DNA of 64,000 bases. Source: Diplolepis rosae. Taxonomy: Eukaryota; Arthropoda; Insecta; Hymenoptera; Diplolepididae. The stretch is from contig JAPYXD010000698.1 in NCBI GenBank assembly GCA_030998225.1, positions 3,575,001-3,639,000 on the forward strand, written 5' to 3'. Below are positions 36,688 through 49,353 of this stretch, in pieces (within the stretch, counting starts at the first letter, position 1; the number at the start of each line of letters is the position of its first letter). The notes under the pieces are model-generated. The model was given only the letters and a program-made list of their open reading frames with translations, did no database searches and was not told the DNA's origin. The position numbers and the translations under genes are program-made.

Positions 36688-37221
36688 GTAAGCTCAATTT
36701 TTACATTTTACTAATATTTGGTGGTTTGCACCACAAAATTCCGATAAATTTAAACATACCATTTCTTGGTGCAAGTTTCGGAAGGCTTTCAATCTGTGCT
36801 TTTCTATCTTATTCCACGCCGATTTAAAAGAAAGTCTTTAATCTCCGAACCAATCTTTTAGTATAACATAGATGATAACCCTCACAATATTTTATTCTCA
36901 ATTCCCGGATTCTTTCCAAAGATTATCAATTGGGGAGCAAATTTACTCAGAATGATTGTGTGTCCAGGTGATAGTTTCGGATTGGAATTCAATTCCTGCA
37001 AATCAGAGCTATTCTGAGCCATTCTCAACTCTTTTTCCAAATTATTCCGAACCAATCCGAAAAAAGTTTTGAATCTTGTTTAATGCAAGTTGCTTGAAAT
37101 TCAATCTAACTCAATCCGATTCAGTCTGAGTTTACATTAAACGAGATATAAAACAATTTTTCGGATTGCTTCAAAATTATTCTGAATGTTTCGGAAACAT
37201 ATTTTTAAATTATTTTGATTA

Positions 37222-37630
37222 AGGGGATTCGCCACCTTTAATATTATTATTTTTTGGGTTTAGACCTTCTATATAATTTTTTTATTTTTAGTACCTTTAT
37301 TTAGAAAGCTTTTGGGTTTTTAAAAAAAATTCCAGCACCTTTATGTATTTTTAAACTAACATTTTTGAGTTTTTTGGGCATTTTTTTGACATTTTTTGAC
37401 TGTGAATAACTTTTTTGTTTCTCAACCAATGATCATGATTCTTTTTTTATTTTGTTCCTTACAATGTGTAGCAACTTTTTGGGTATGGAAAATAAGTTAA
37501 CATGACTTAAAAAAAAGTTACAAATAAAATTAAATAATTAATCAAAATATTACAAAATATAAAAAAAATACATATTTTTGGAAAATGTCAAAAAAATCTA
37601 AAATATATGAATTAAAGGTGGCGGATCCCC
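37222..37630. mobile_element. GGATCCGCCACC-family MITE, copy 3 (shortened)
   Basis: Left AGGGGATTCGCCACC, right GGTGGCGGATCCCC. The right arm is shorter than in copies 1 and 2, so it is probably an internally deleted derivative. Confidence 0.82.
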
Positions 37631-39399
37631 GCAACTCGGCTTAATTGGCTATTAAGAGTCTAGAATTAGCATATTTTTCCCTGTGGAAATAATCTTCTGT
37701 TTGGACGAAATTACTTAAAACTGCATTACCAAGTTTATGTGTAAATGAAAAAATATTTAATATTTTTATCATTGCGTTCATTATTTAATTGTAATACATA
37801 GCAAATAGTACATTGAGAATATTTATTTATTCATCTAGAAACCGTTTCAGAAGAGAATTTGTTACAGGCATAAGAATGCCACAGTAGATAAAGAATAGTT
37901 TGGTCAGCCAATCAGCCGAGGTAATGCGAGGCAATAAGCGTACACGATTTCATCGCGAATATATTCTCAATGTCTATCCATATCAATTACCTATTTATGA
38001 ATAAAAATAATAATTGACACTCGTAAAAACATAATTTTCCATTTTTTCACTTTTATTATACATAATCCGATTGCTTCTTAGTCAACACAGCTGCGCTCTT
38101 TAAATCCAAATATGGATATCATAAACCTGAATAAAAGAAGACATAAAGATATTTTCGAGAAGAATCTAAGCCTTATCTAACTTCCTATAATGATGTAATG
38201 TTGGCTTTTACAGATTACCTATTACACCCTATAACTTGTGTGTGTCCGTTGATCAACAATTTTCCCACGTATATGTGGAATTTCCGCCCTTGAGCTTTGT
38301 CCCTCAAAGCCAGAACGCATTTCAATTGCATAGAGAAATCTATTCGTTTTCCAATCTGCTATGTTTGCATTTGTTCAAGGTTTCAATCTAGCTATACTTG
38401 TTACGGTCAAATGTTTTACCTACGCAAAAACTTTATAAAGTTACATCCTATTTTGAATTTTCCAACTCCTGTATTTTCCTAATTTCATAATTGCAAACGT
38501 GAATATGTTTCATGACATGTAATATTATACTTTGTAGTAACAGAATTTACATTAATTCATGACATGTTTTCAACGTTTTTACTCAAGTAATATTGTCAGA
38601 GACTGGAATTTTATATCAGCATAGAGTAAGAATGATTAAATCACAATTTATCTTTCAGATCAAAATTAATTTCAATTCATAAACTTGAATCGTACGTACG
38701 TATACTAGGTTTAATATTGAATTCTCTGCATAAATCAAATTCCAATACATTCAAACAAAATATATGTACCGCTAATACTTTCAGCTAGATAAATCAATTT
38801 TCGCAAAAATTATAATACTGGAAAATTATAAAGAATCGAAAATCTTATTTGAGATTTTCGGAGCTTTTAGATTGATAGTTCAAATGCAACTTCACACACC
38901 TTTTACAACAAAGTGGCGAATTTTAAAATAACAACATATTTGCAATTTTAAAATAATATTTATCATAGATTTTTAAATTTCTCAATTTTTTTTCGAACTT
39001 TATTTTGAATAAAATTCGATACATGCATACCTTCTCTTAATTAAAAGCAAGTTTTTTAATTATCCTCACAATTTCTACTTCTCACAAATTATTAATTAGG
39101 AGAAACGTCCAAATCATCTTTATTCCTTAGGAGTAGAATTTCCAGTTCCTATAAATATTTCCCCAAGGGAAATTTTCCTTGCGTTTTTCGGTAAAGCCAT
39201 AAAAGATTATGAGTGCATGATGAATGATTTATTCACTTGAGGCGAGGATTCATATTCAATCTGCCAACAAGCTTTACTTAATTCTAAATCTTTCGATATT
39301 TAACCAAATTCAAATTGGTGACGCACTTTCTAAATGCATTTAATCATTTTGAATGCCAATCAGCAAAAAATAACTGATTAAAAATAAACATAGCTTAAT
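37631..39399. other. AT-rich, low-repeat stretch
   Basis: No array or TIR pair. The frame at 38297-38482 has no family features. A palindromic run CGTACGTACG lies at 38691-38700. Confidence 0.4.
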
Positions 39400-41281
39400 C
39401 AACCTCCGATTAATTTGAAACTCACTATACCCGCGTATTTTGAGGCGCTGATTACGTATATAATAAAAATACCATCACATTTGATTTTCAAGGACAAAAC
39501 TAAAAAAAAAATGTTTACGATAAGTTTTTTCATTTTATGTCGATAAATATTCATCTAGGAAAAAAATATTCTTCACAAAAATTGTAGCGGATGAAAAGAT
39601 ATATCCTTAATGTTCTACATATTTTTGTCCAAAAACCATTATTTTTCGATAAAAATGAGATTTTTAACAAAAAACAGCATGTCTGATTCCATTCAATGGG
39701 GATGATTATTTGAATTGAGAGAAACTCCCCATCATGTACATGTCTCTTTGATCACATTTAATAGGGGATTATTTGAATGGAGAAAAACTCCCCATCGCGT
39801 GTATGTTCGTTTGGTTCTACCTGATAGGGGATGCTTTAAATAGAGAAAAACTCCCCATTATTTGCTTGACTATTTAATTCCATCCAATGGGGATGAGATT
39901 CAAATTAGGAAAAACTCCCCATCGTATGCCTATCTGTCGGATTCCATTAAATTGGGAATAATCTGATTTGAGAAAAAGACCCCATTGCGTGTCGGTTTGT
40001 TGAATTCAATTTAATAGGGGTGATTCGAATTGAAAATAACTCCCCATCATGTACCTGTCTGTATGATTCGATTCAAAAGATGATGAATCAAATCCAAAAA
40101 ACTCCCCATCGTGTGATCGTCTGCTTGATTTTATTCAATGGGAATGTTTATTTAAATGTAAAAAAACTCCCCATCGTATGCATGTATGTTTGGTTACACT
40201 CAATGGGGATGATTATTTGAATTCAGAGAAACTCCCCATTGTGTGCACGTCTCTGATCTCTATTAATAGGGGATGATTTGAATTTAAAAAACTCCCCATC
40301 GTGTGCTCGTCTGTTTAATTACATCCTATAGGGATGAGATTCCAATTAGGATAAACCCCCATCGTGTGTCTGGTCGTTTGGTTCTATTCAATAGAGGATA
40401 ATTTGAATTGAGAAAAACTCTCTATCCTGTGCTTATCTATTTAATTCCATCCAATGGGGATGAGATTCAAATTAGAGAAAACTCCCCATCGCGTACCTGC
40501 CCGATGCGATTCAATGGGGATGAATATTTGAATTGATAAGAACTCCCCATCGTGTGCATGTCTTTTAGATTCCACTAAATTGGGAATGATTTGAATTGAG
40601 AATAAGTCCCCATCGCGTTTATGTTTGTTTGATTCTATTTAATAATGCATCAATTGCATTGAGATCTCCTCATCGTGTGCTTGTCTGTTTGATTCCATTC
40701 AATGGAGATGATTCGAATTGAGAATAACTCCCCATCATGTACATATCTGTCTGATTTCATTTAAGAAGGGATGATTTAAATAAAAAAAAGTCCCCATAGT
40801 GTGCTCGTCTGTTTAATTCCATCCAATGGGGTTGAGATTCTAATTAGGAATAACTCCCCATCGCGTGTCTGTTCGTTTGATTCCATTTAATAGGGGATGA
40901 TTTGAATTGAGAAAAATTCCCCATTGTGTACATGTCTGTTTAATTCCATTCATTGGGATTGATTTGAACTGAGAAAAACTCCGCATCGTGTGTCTGTCTA
41001 TTTGATTCCATTTAATCTCATTTTTCTCTCAAAATAATTGTTTTAGGGCAAAAAGGTGTGGAACATTAAAGATAGATCGTTTCATCCGCTACAACGTTAG
41101 TGAGAAATATTTTTTTTTCCAAATCAATATTTATTGGCATTCAATGAAAAAACTTGTGAAGAACATGTTTTTTTCAATTTTAACCCTGAAAATCAAATTT
41201 GCGAGTATTTTCATCATCATATTCGTAATGAGCGCCTCAAAATACGTTGATATAGTGAGTTTTAAATTAATCGGAGTTGAG
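39400..41281. mobile_element. Inverted-repeat element built around a minisatellite
   Basis: Left arm (39400 to about 39664) and right arm (about 41024 to 41281) are inverted copies: CAACCTCCGATTAATTTG/TAAATTAATCGGAGTTG at the outside, then TTTTGAGGCGCT / AGCGCCTCAAAA, then GTAGCGGATGAAA / TTTCATCCGCTAC, AATGTTC / GAACATT and AAAAATGAGATT / AATCTCATTTTT at the inner edge. The whole interior is the ~62-bp tandem array. No coding capacity; classification unknown. Confidence 0.88.
39690..41012 (+). repeat. Minisatellite, ~62-bp unit, 21 copies
   Basis: ACTCCCCATCGTGTG-type phase marks recur from 39727 to 40979 with steps of about 60-65 bases. A typical unit runs ATTCAATGGGGATGA, TTTGAATTGAGAAAA, ACTCCCCATCGTGTGC, GTCTGTTTGATTCC. 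Within each unit ATGGGGA and TCCCCAT are complementary about 25 bases apart, giving a small potential hairpin per copy. Confidence 0.95.
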
Positions 41282-44200
41282 TGTTTTTCAGAAGTTTAAC
41301 CCTATTTTTGAATTGTTTCAAATTCAGAGAATATATTTGTGAATAATGTAATCCGTCGTTTTGTTTTTATAAAAATATATACCTACTTCAATAAAAGAAA
41401 TGTGAACTTTCTTATCTTTCTTGTATCCTGGTCAAATATTATCAACCCTACTTTCTGCATTTCTCCCTTTATATAGAGAGTTACTCAGGCCATGAAGAAG
41501 AAGATTCGAATTCAGAAGGGAAAGTAGGAATAAAGACTGGAGACTTTTCCCTCCTAAAAGATCAATTTAGAAAATATTCAGTCCCATGAACACTTTATTA
41601 CATCTTCATACGTGTCACTCCATTTCAGAGGGTAACTTGATGCTCTAAACTGAATATATATTATATATATATAATTATTCTCTTTCGATAAAATTCTATT
41701 TTTAATAGAGAGCAAATATTTCTAATAAACTAAAAAGTGATGAGGCTGTGAAGATTTCCTAAATTCAATTTAATTTTACTTCAGTAAGAATAAGGGAAAC
41801 ACTAGGTTAGTTTATAATCATGATAAAAACACTAAAAAATATTTAATAAATATTACTAACGTTGTGTCTAAACACAAAATATCTCGATTTCCAGCTTTGA
41901 TGATCAAGTAAACATGATTAAATGCCTGGAGCATTTGTGGATCTCAAAAGGGGTCGCACGTCCATTTAAGTAGTCACCTAAGTTTTCCAGTTTTCCAACT
42001 TTTTTCGGAATCTACCCGTAGATTCATATCCACTTTTATGTTCGACAATCAAAATAACTCTTTTAACTTTATCCTGGAGCCAAAGAATAAGAAGTAAAAT
42101 AATACCCAGATACGAGTTGAAGAAGAATAAGTGATACCATTTCAAAAATAAAGAACTCGGAAAATGTAACCGCTCCCTTTATTTATTTTATGTTTGCTGT
42201 CGTTTGCCAAAAATATTATAGAAACAACTTATTCGTACACTAAAATGATAGATTAATTAAAAACTTGTTCTTGGAATTGGACTGCAATAATTGTCACATG
42301 GAAATCGTTATCTTCAAAGGAAAAGCGCGAGTCTTCATCAAGACGACGATGTTGTAAAGTCTTGATAGTATTTTAATTAAAAAGTTGAGAAACATACGCC
42401 ATTGCAAGACGATAATGCAGTTACAAATTTCCTCGAGTTCCACAAGGTTAGAATTACGACTTTAGGAAGCAAATTTGATTTTATTCTTGGTAATTGATAT
42501 ACATATTAACGTTCAATTCACTTCTTACAGTATGTAACAAAATCTCAAACACATTCATCACCTTTATTCTAAATTTCAATAAGTATTGTAAAAATGTACG
42601 AAATGAAAAGTATACCATCTGATTGCCACATGAATTAGTAGAAATTAAAATACTAATTGAATTACTAGAATTTTACTTCCGAATAGTAAAAAACTACCAG
42701 CTGTTAGTAGAAATGCTTTTCATAACAAATAGTAAAAGATTTTTAGACAATTTCAATTATTAGTTTTCTACTGATTCAGATTTATGGATTTTAGTATAGT
42801 CATTTTGCGGAAATATTAATATTCCTTAAAGTACTTTTCACGACAGCCACTTTTTAACCTTGATGACTCTTATAGTGTAGATCTATATAATATAACGAAA
42901 TTAGGGCAACATCTTAAGTTTTCCATCAACGCCCTGCGCGGGAACGCAAGACAGAGTCATCTCATTCCTGGCATTTCAATTAACAAGTTTCTCGCCAGGA
43001 ATAACGAGACCTTCAGTCAGGATCTCAATGAAGCAAGAAGAGGTCCTAGTAATCCTCGTATAATGATGGTGCCTAAAATAAATTCTGGGCGACATCAAGT
43101 TACTGTATAAACCTTATTCATATCGACAGCAACTATCTTAACTATGTCGCAGAAATTATCCATGCAATAATTTTCTATTCTTCACATCTCGAAGATACAT
43201 ACTCCATTTTCTTTATTCAAAATATTAAAAAACAACCAAATTTGAACCAAAAAATGTCCTAAAATAAAGGATTATGAGAAACCAAGAAAAAAGAAGGCAA
43301 CCTTCCAAAATCCCTTCCTTCTTTTTCCTCCTTTTCTTTTCTTTTCAGCATAAAAATATAAAAGCTAAGATTCTAAGATAAAGTATTGCAATTCGACGAG
43401 AAATAAGCTAAATCTATAAAATATGAGATTTTTCAGTGAGGGATTTTCGACAATTTGAGTCCCAAGACAAATTGAGATGATATATTGTATGGCGTTTGGT
43501 TGAGGAATATCTGAGGTATTTTCTCTTCTAAAATGCAGAGAATAAAAATAGGTATAGAGAAAGGAAGGGAGGAAATAGCAAAGTAGCCAAGAAAAGACGT
43601 TAGGGATATAAGGGCGAGTTACTGTATTCTAATTACATGTGGAAGCTCTTCAAAAGAAATTAGAGCGTCGCTGCATAGGGACATTAGAAAGGATATTATT
43701 ACTGGCAAAACAGTGCAATTTGTAATTATTGGGTTCTATTCTACCCTGTAATAATTTAGTAGAAACCCACATAAATGTGAATTTAATAAACTATCGTAAT
43801 AGAGCAGAACCTCAAGAAAAGGGATCTCTATTCTTCCTATGAGTTAATTTATTGAGCAAATTGAAATGGAAAACGCAGATGTTCGCGACGTGTAATACTG
43901 AAAAGTTTGAAAGCTATTGAGCTTCGATTTTCATTCACTTTCAATTCAAGACTTTCGTCGAGTCCGTGCACAAGATATATTTTTCTATATAGATGCAAAG
44001 ATGCGCAGAGTGAATTATTGCCCAGGGTAGAGCGAAGTCATGTCCTAGAAATGTGAAATAAAGGAGCGTAAACTAACTTTTCTCATTTATTGCAAATTGC
44101 ATATACAATATATATGCATAATGAGAATTTAATATTAATAACAGAAATAAATTTTCTGGTTAAATGATGTAGTAGAAACGTATACTTATTAAACTTTTCA
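41282..44200. other. Long low-repeat stretch without a recognised gene
   Basis: Composition is slightly less AT-rich than elsewhere (for example 42280-43080). I found no frame with family features and no convincing acceptor/donor pairs. A TACTAATTGAATTACTAG-type small palindrome lies near 42648-42790 and a fragment of the 11055 hairpin family near 43217-43285. Confidence 0.45.
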
Positions 44201-44210
44201 TTTATAATTG

Positions 44211-45170
44211 ACAATTTCAAGCAATTCGAAACTCTTTAAAGAAACGAAAATTCGAGCCTTCAAAAGCCAAAACGACTGAATTTTGATTGAAATGAAATTC
44301 TGAACAAAAATGGGGGAGTTCAAAAAGAAGGCACTCATCCAAAACCCCTTTGACAATTTCAAGCAATTCGAAACTCCTTCAAATAATTGAAAAATTCGAA
44401 CCCTCAAAAATGAAAACGACTGAATTTGCACCAAAATAAACTTCCAAATAAAAATATTTGTAGGCCTTGTTTAAGCTAATAATTTTGCATTTTTATGTTT
44501 TTTCCATATCTCGCATATTTTGGTTGCAAAATGGAAGTTTTGATTTTCTGTATAGTATTTTTCTAAATTAAAACAAAAAAAACATCTTATAAAAAAATGT
44601 TTTAATTGAAATTTGTTGGTTTTTTTCAAGTAATCAATTCTGTATCATAAAAATTTGCCATACCTCGCATGGTTTGACTAGAAAATGGAATTTAATTATT
44701 GATTTTCTTCAAATTTTAATAAACTGTAAATTTCTAATTTTGGTTAGATTGAAAAATTTGATTAGGATGATTTGTGGAGCTTTTTAAGTACTAATATCAG
44801 AAATAAGTATTAAAATTTCTGATTTATCCAAAAAGAAGTTTTCAAAACTACTAAAAATGCTTTAATTTTTGAAATTTTGGTCAGATATGGCTGGTTAATG
44901 AACTTGTCCTTTCTTTTTGAAAATTTCAATCAATTCGAAACTCTTTAAAAAAATCGAAAAATTCGAACCCTCAAAAACAAAAAACGACTGAATTTAGACC
45001 AAAATGAACTTTTAAACAAAAAAGGAGGAAATCAAAAAGAAGACACTCATCCAAAACACCTTTGACAATTTCAAGCAATTCGAAACTCTCAAAAAATTCG
45101 AAGCCTTAAAAACAAAAACGCCTGAATTTGGACCAAAATGAACTTATAAATAAAAACCTAATGTAGGTTG
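44211..45170 (+). repeat. Four ~100-bp direct repeats with an inserted fragment
   Basis: ACAATTTCAAGCAATTCGAA-type starts occur near 44211, 44351, 44928 and 45070, each continuing to AACGACTGAATTTG and ACCAAAATGAAC. A CATTCTCATCATGA-family fragment (44455-44925, ending GGCTGGTTAATGAACTTG) separates units 2 and 3. Confidence 0.8.
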
Positions 45171-45380
45171 GAAGTTCATATGAATTTGAGTTTACAGTAA
45201 TATAAATTTGATTTCATTTTCACCTTTTCATTTATTTTAACTGCTTAACTCTTTTTGCGTGATAAATGAACATAGCGCCAATTAAAATTTTTCTCAAGAC
45301 TATTCTACAAATTTTTTGAATTTATAAAAGTTCATTCTAAATTTTTTTTCCTCAAAATTATATACATATTACGAAAATAA

Positions 45381-45780
45381 AAGCGGGGGTGTCACGTAAC
45401 GACTCATACTACATACATGACGTCAAGATTCCGAGAAGTCACAACGATTCTGACGTCATAAAAACATAAAAGAGGTAGTTGAGCATGAAATACACGTATA
45501 TCGAGACGTAGCACCTCGTATGTATACACGCAAGGTCCACATTAGTCGCAGGTCGCTGCTCTTGCCTTCGTAAGCCGCACTTAAGCCTCTAGGGTTGTAG
45601 AATTTAGCTTGTCGCAAGAGATCGATAAGTAATCTGAGGGTGTGCAGACAGAGTTGCCGGCAGTAAGTAGTTTGAGTCTTTCCGTTTCCTTCCCATTAAC
45701 AATTCGTTCACAGAATTTTATTTGCAAACTCAGCTTAGTGGAATCAAAAACAACTGCGCCCATAAACAATTTTAAAGGAT
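45381..45780. other. Unclassified mixed-composition patch
   Basis: Less AT-rich than its surroundings, with two TGACGTCA-like words near 45419 and 45453 and a 62-codon minus-strand frame (45581-45769) that lacks any recognised family. It could be an old exon or TE relic; not called as a gene. Confidence 0.3.
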
Positions 45781-45789
45781 AAGGGATTT

Positions 45790-46396
45790 TAAGGGATAAA
45801 GGATATTTTTAAGAATTTTTTTAAAAGCTGCTAATATAAATATTGATATAAAACTTGTTGGGCTTAATAAATAAACTCTTAAAATACATGAAACAAATTT
45901 TTTTATTCATTTTACACAGTTTTTGTCTACAAAAATGTCAGGCAAACACAACTTTTCGAAAAGTAGGTAAGTCGCTTGCGCAGATAATTTCTCCATGAAG
46001 GACCATCTGAAACAGATAAAGCAAAGAGTTTTAGATTTAGTACGACAGTAGCTATATCCTGAATCTCAACCAATAAAATTCATGCAAAATTTTCAAAATG
46101 ACGGAAATGACGGAAAAAAACGTTTTTTTCACTGTTTTTTGAAAAAAAAAATAGTAAAAGAAAATTATTTATTTGGTTGAGGTTCAGGATATAGCTACTG
46201 TCGAACTAAATCTAAAACTTTTTGCTTTATCTGTTTCAGATCGTCCTTCATGGCGAAATCATCTGTATCATCATGTATATTAAGAGTTTATTTATTAATT
46301 CAAACAAGTTTTATAACAATATTTATATTAGCAACCTCTAAACAAATTCTTAAAAATAGCCTTTTTGGGGGGGCCTATACTGGTCTGATCCCTTAA
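45790..46396. mobile_element. ~600-bp whole-length palindrome
   Basis: Pairs include GCTAATATAAATATTG / CAATATTTATATTAGC, AATAAATAAACTCTTAA / TTAAGAGTTTATTTATT, AAACAGATAAAGCAAAGAG / CTTTGCTTTATCTGTTT and GTAGCTATATCCTGAA / TTCAGGATATAGCTAC. The arms are close to identical, so it is young or recently homogenised. Confidence 0.85.
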
Positions 46397-46769
46397 AGTG
46401 GCCTTTTTCTGTTGATTTTCTCCAACAGTAAAGAACAGAATTCTTGGAGCCCAGATGTGCAGAATTTTCACGTTGACTACAATGTCATACCATTTATAGA
46501 AAAAAGATGAAAAAGGATCGGAAACTCCATATCCTACCGTTTTTTGGGTCGCTCTCTCGAATGGCACAGTCAGAATTCTCAAAAAATGACGCCAAACCCT
46601 TTATTTTCCCAAAAATACCCAAAAAAACGCTATTTTTGGAGTACGATTTTTTTTTAAATTTAAATTTTCACTATGTTCCCAACACTTAGGCAACTTCTAA
46701 CTTATCAGAAACGTGTTCTCGAGACTTGTACTTTTAAAATATGCATTGAAATATTTTGTTTTTCTTTGT

Positions 46770-47115
46770 TCTCTAATTCAAAATGGCGTCTGGACGTTTG
46801 AAATTTTTTGAAACTGGGAATATTGATCCTATTTCGGATTTTCCAGTTTACTTCGTAGTGTGATCATACAAATAAGTTATTACGAGTTTTGTCTCACCTA
46901 TTGTGATTGGCGGAAGCAATATTAGCCCATAAAATTAAAATTCAAGATGGCGGCTGCCATGAAGCTAGTAAAAATACGTATATTTCGAGTTTTATTACAA
47001 ACCAGGATGGTGTAAAATTTGCCAATTAGCAATCTCATAGGTTTTAGTCATCACTAAATTCGAATCTTGGGTAAGTTTTTCGAAATTTAAAATGGCTGAT
47101 CCAATATGGCGGACC
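46770..47115 (+). promoter_or_regulatory. Cluster of ATGGCGG/ATGGC words
   Basis: AAAATGGCGTCTGG (46780), AAGATGGCGGCTGCCAT (46944), AAAATGGCTGATCC (47090) and ATATGGCGGACC (47104) within 340 bases. These match the core of YY1/Pleiohomeotic-type sites (known motif). Occupancy is unknown; the cluster may equally be part of an unrecognised repeat. Confidence 0.25.
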
Positions 47116-47380
47116 TGTTATGTAAAATTTGATATTCATGAAATAAAAAAATACTGCCGCATTCTAAGCAAAATTTAAAATCAAAATTATTCTTGATGTT
47201 TTTTTGATTATAAAAGTTGTTTTGTTTAAAACAAATAATTTTTTTTTAAATAAAGAGATTATTGCATTCGTATATGGTCAAAGGTATAATTTGTTTGATT
47301 TAAGGCAAAAATTTATTTGATTTGAACAAATTTTTATTTGGTACAAAAATATTTTGTTTGAATGAAACAAATTTTCTTTA

Positions 47381-47619
47381 CACTGTTAGTAATTTCTGTA
47401 TTAAACTTCCATTACATGTAAACTGCAAACTTTTTTTTGAATTTTAATACAAATGTGTATATATTTTAATAATGTTTATTAATTTTAATATATTTTGATT
47501 AAAAAGTTATTAAATTTAATATGAATGTATATTAATTTTTTATAATATACAAAAGTGTTGATTTTAATTTACTACTTGTATATTAAAGTCTATTAAAATT
47601 AATGCCATTTTTAACAGTG
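47381..47619 (-). mobile_element. CACTGTTA-family MITE, inverted, shortened
   Basis: CACTGTTAGTAATTTCTG to CCATTTTTAACAGTG with TA on both sides. The internal segment between ATTACATGTAA and TGAATTTTAATAC is shorter than in the other copies. Inserted into a TTTGTTTGAATCAAA-type repeat (about 47200-47705). Confidence 0.88.
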
Positions 47620-48111
47620 TAATTCAAATAAAGAATTTTTTTGAATCAAAGAAAGTTTTTCAAACAAATAATTTTCTTTGATTCAATCAAATATTTTTTC
47701 TGAGTGGTTGATTTCACGTCGTTTTGATAGATTACTCTTATCTTGCGTTTTTTTGAAATCATCTCTCAGTCTATCAAGTTCACGAATTATTCATAAAATG
47801 GGTTTGTCTTATTCATTTCCAAGTTTCACTAACATAGTTCTTCTTCGTAAGTCAGAATAAAAAAATAATCAAAAATTAAAATTATTTTCTGATTGTTTTA
47901 AAAATTGTTCCATATAAGTGTATATTTGCATAAATGATGAAGTTTAATTTAAAATAACTGCAAAAATTAGAAGCTTTTCTTCATTAAAAACAAGAGCTAA
48001 CACAAAAAATTATTAAACTTTAAAAAAAAATGTCTGTATAAAAATTTTAAGAGGTCAATAAAATTAAATAATAATATATTCACATAAATTTTGCTGAAAT
48101 CACTGGTTTCC

Positions 48112-48149
48112 ATTCAGTGAAATTTTAACTGATTCAAATTGAGAGATTA
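48112..48149 (-). mobile_element. Remnant of CTCTCTAAAT-family MITE
   Basis: CAGTGAAATTTTAACTGATTC and AATTGAGAGAT match the end of the 16061-16331 element. Confidence 0.4.
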
Positions 48150-49353
48150 TCATTTATACTCATGTATATATAAACTATTATGTTTCACTTATATTTGAAC
48201 TTTTTTTAAATGTCCTAAATTCCATGAGTCCAAAGTTTCGCACACTTTTCCAGCGTTTTTGATACGTGATCTGAATTCAAATATTTCCTGGAAAGCCGAT
48301 CGGTGTCACAAAAATAGATCGCGAAATTACGCAAAACAATCGCACTGCCAACACCGTATTGTCGATTTTTTTTAAACAGATAAAAAATTAAGAATAAATG
48401 AATAACAAACTCTGTATTCAAATCAATAAAGCTATTTAATTAATTTATAATAAAAATGAATTTATTAATAAAACGACCCTCTGTGTGTACGCTGCGTACA
48501 AAAGCAGTGTTTAAAAGAATTTATTGTTCAGTATTATAGATGAGAAGGAATAGATTCAAAGTTACCAAGGTCAAAAACAACCCTCAGGCCTTATATATCT
48601 TAGCTTTAGATTTATTTTACTGCGCACGTAGAAAAAACTCTCCCTGCGCAGTAATAAAAGTTTTGATAACATTTACCATCTAGAGAAAATGAAAGTGGAA
48701 TTTAGAAACTTTCATAAAACGAAAAATTTGAGTACTTCGAGATTAAAGATTCAAAAATTAAAGATCTCATTAATCTATAATCCATAATAAATAGAAATAA
48801 AATCTCAAATAGAATATTAGTTTGTAACCTATGGAAAATAATGAATTGGAGAAATCTTCAATTTGAGAAATAATGAAGTAGATAAATAAGAAAATTTCAA
48901 TTGATAATAAAAATTAAAACAATGTTTTACAATAGAACGTTATGTAACTCAGGATTAACTTCTCCGTAATATACACGTAAATGCATCGTAATGTTTCAGC
49001 TACCTCCCTGCCATCCAATAAAGGTGTTATGTAAATTTTAAACGACTGCATACACATGAAATCTAATCTACTCAAAACTTAAATCCGAGCTTAAATCGGC
49101 TCTTTTATTGCTACTCGAGAGAGCAAAGAAATTTCAATATCAAAAATTAGAACAATAATTCTAATTAAATAGAATTGAATAGAAAAAGGTAAACGTAATA
49201 TTGATATATTATCAAAACGACATTCGAATGAAGTTAGTTTATTACGATTTTTTTTTATAACAAAAATTATTTGATAATATGAATATTCTTATTAGTAAAA
49301 AATTTATAATAATTAATGAATAAATGATAATTTTTTATAATAAATTTAATTTA
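48150..49353. other. AT-rich stretch
   Basis: No supported gene or repeat boundary. Confidence 0.4.

Noticed and set aside
38685..38705. CGTACGTACG as a regulatory operator
   Set aside because: A short palindromic microrepeat expected by chance in 64 kb.
39690..41012. CRISPR-like regularly spaced repeat
   Set aside because: The whole 62-bp unit is conserved, with no unique spacers, in a eukaryotic context. It is a minisatellite.
45415..45460. Paired TGACGTCA words as a CREB-type promoter
   Set aside because: Two short words alone, with no TATA/Inr context or downstream gene, are not enough.
45581..45769. Minus-strand 62-codon frame with Cys residues
   Set aside because: No splice signals or family match; possibly an old exon, but unsupported.
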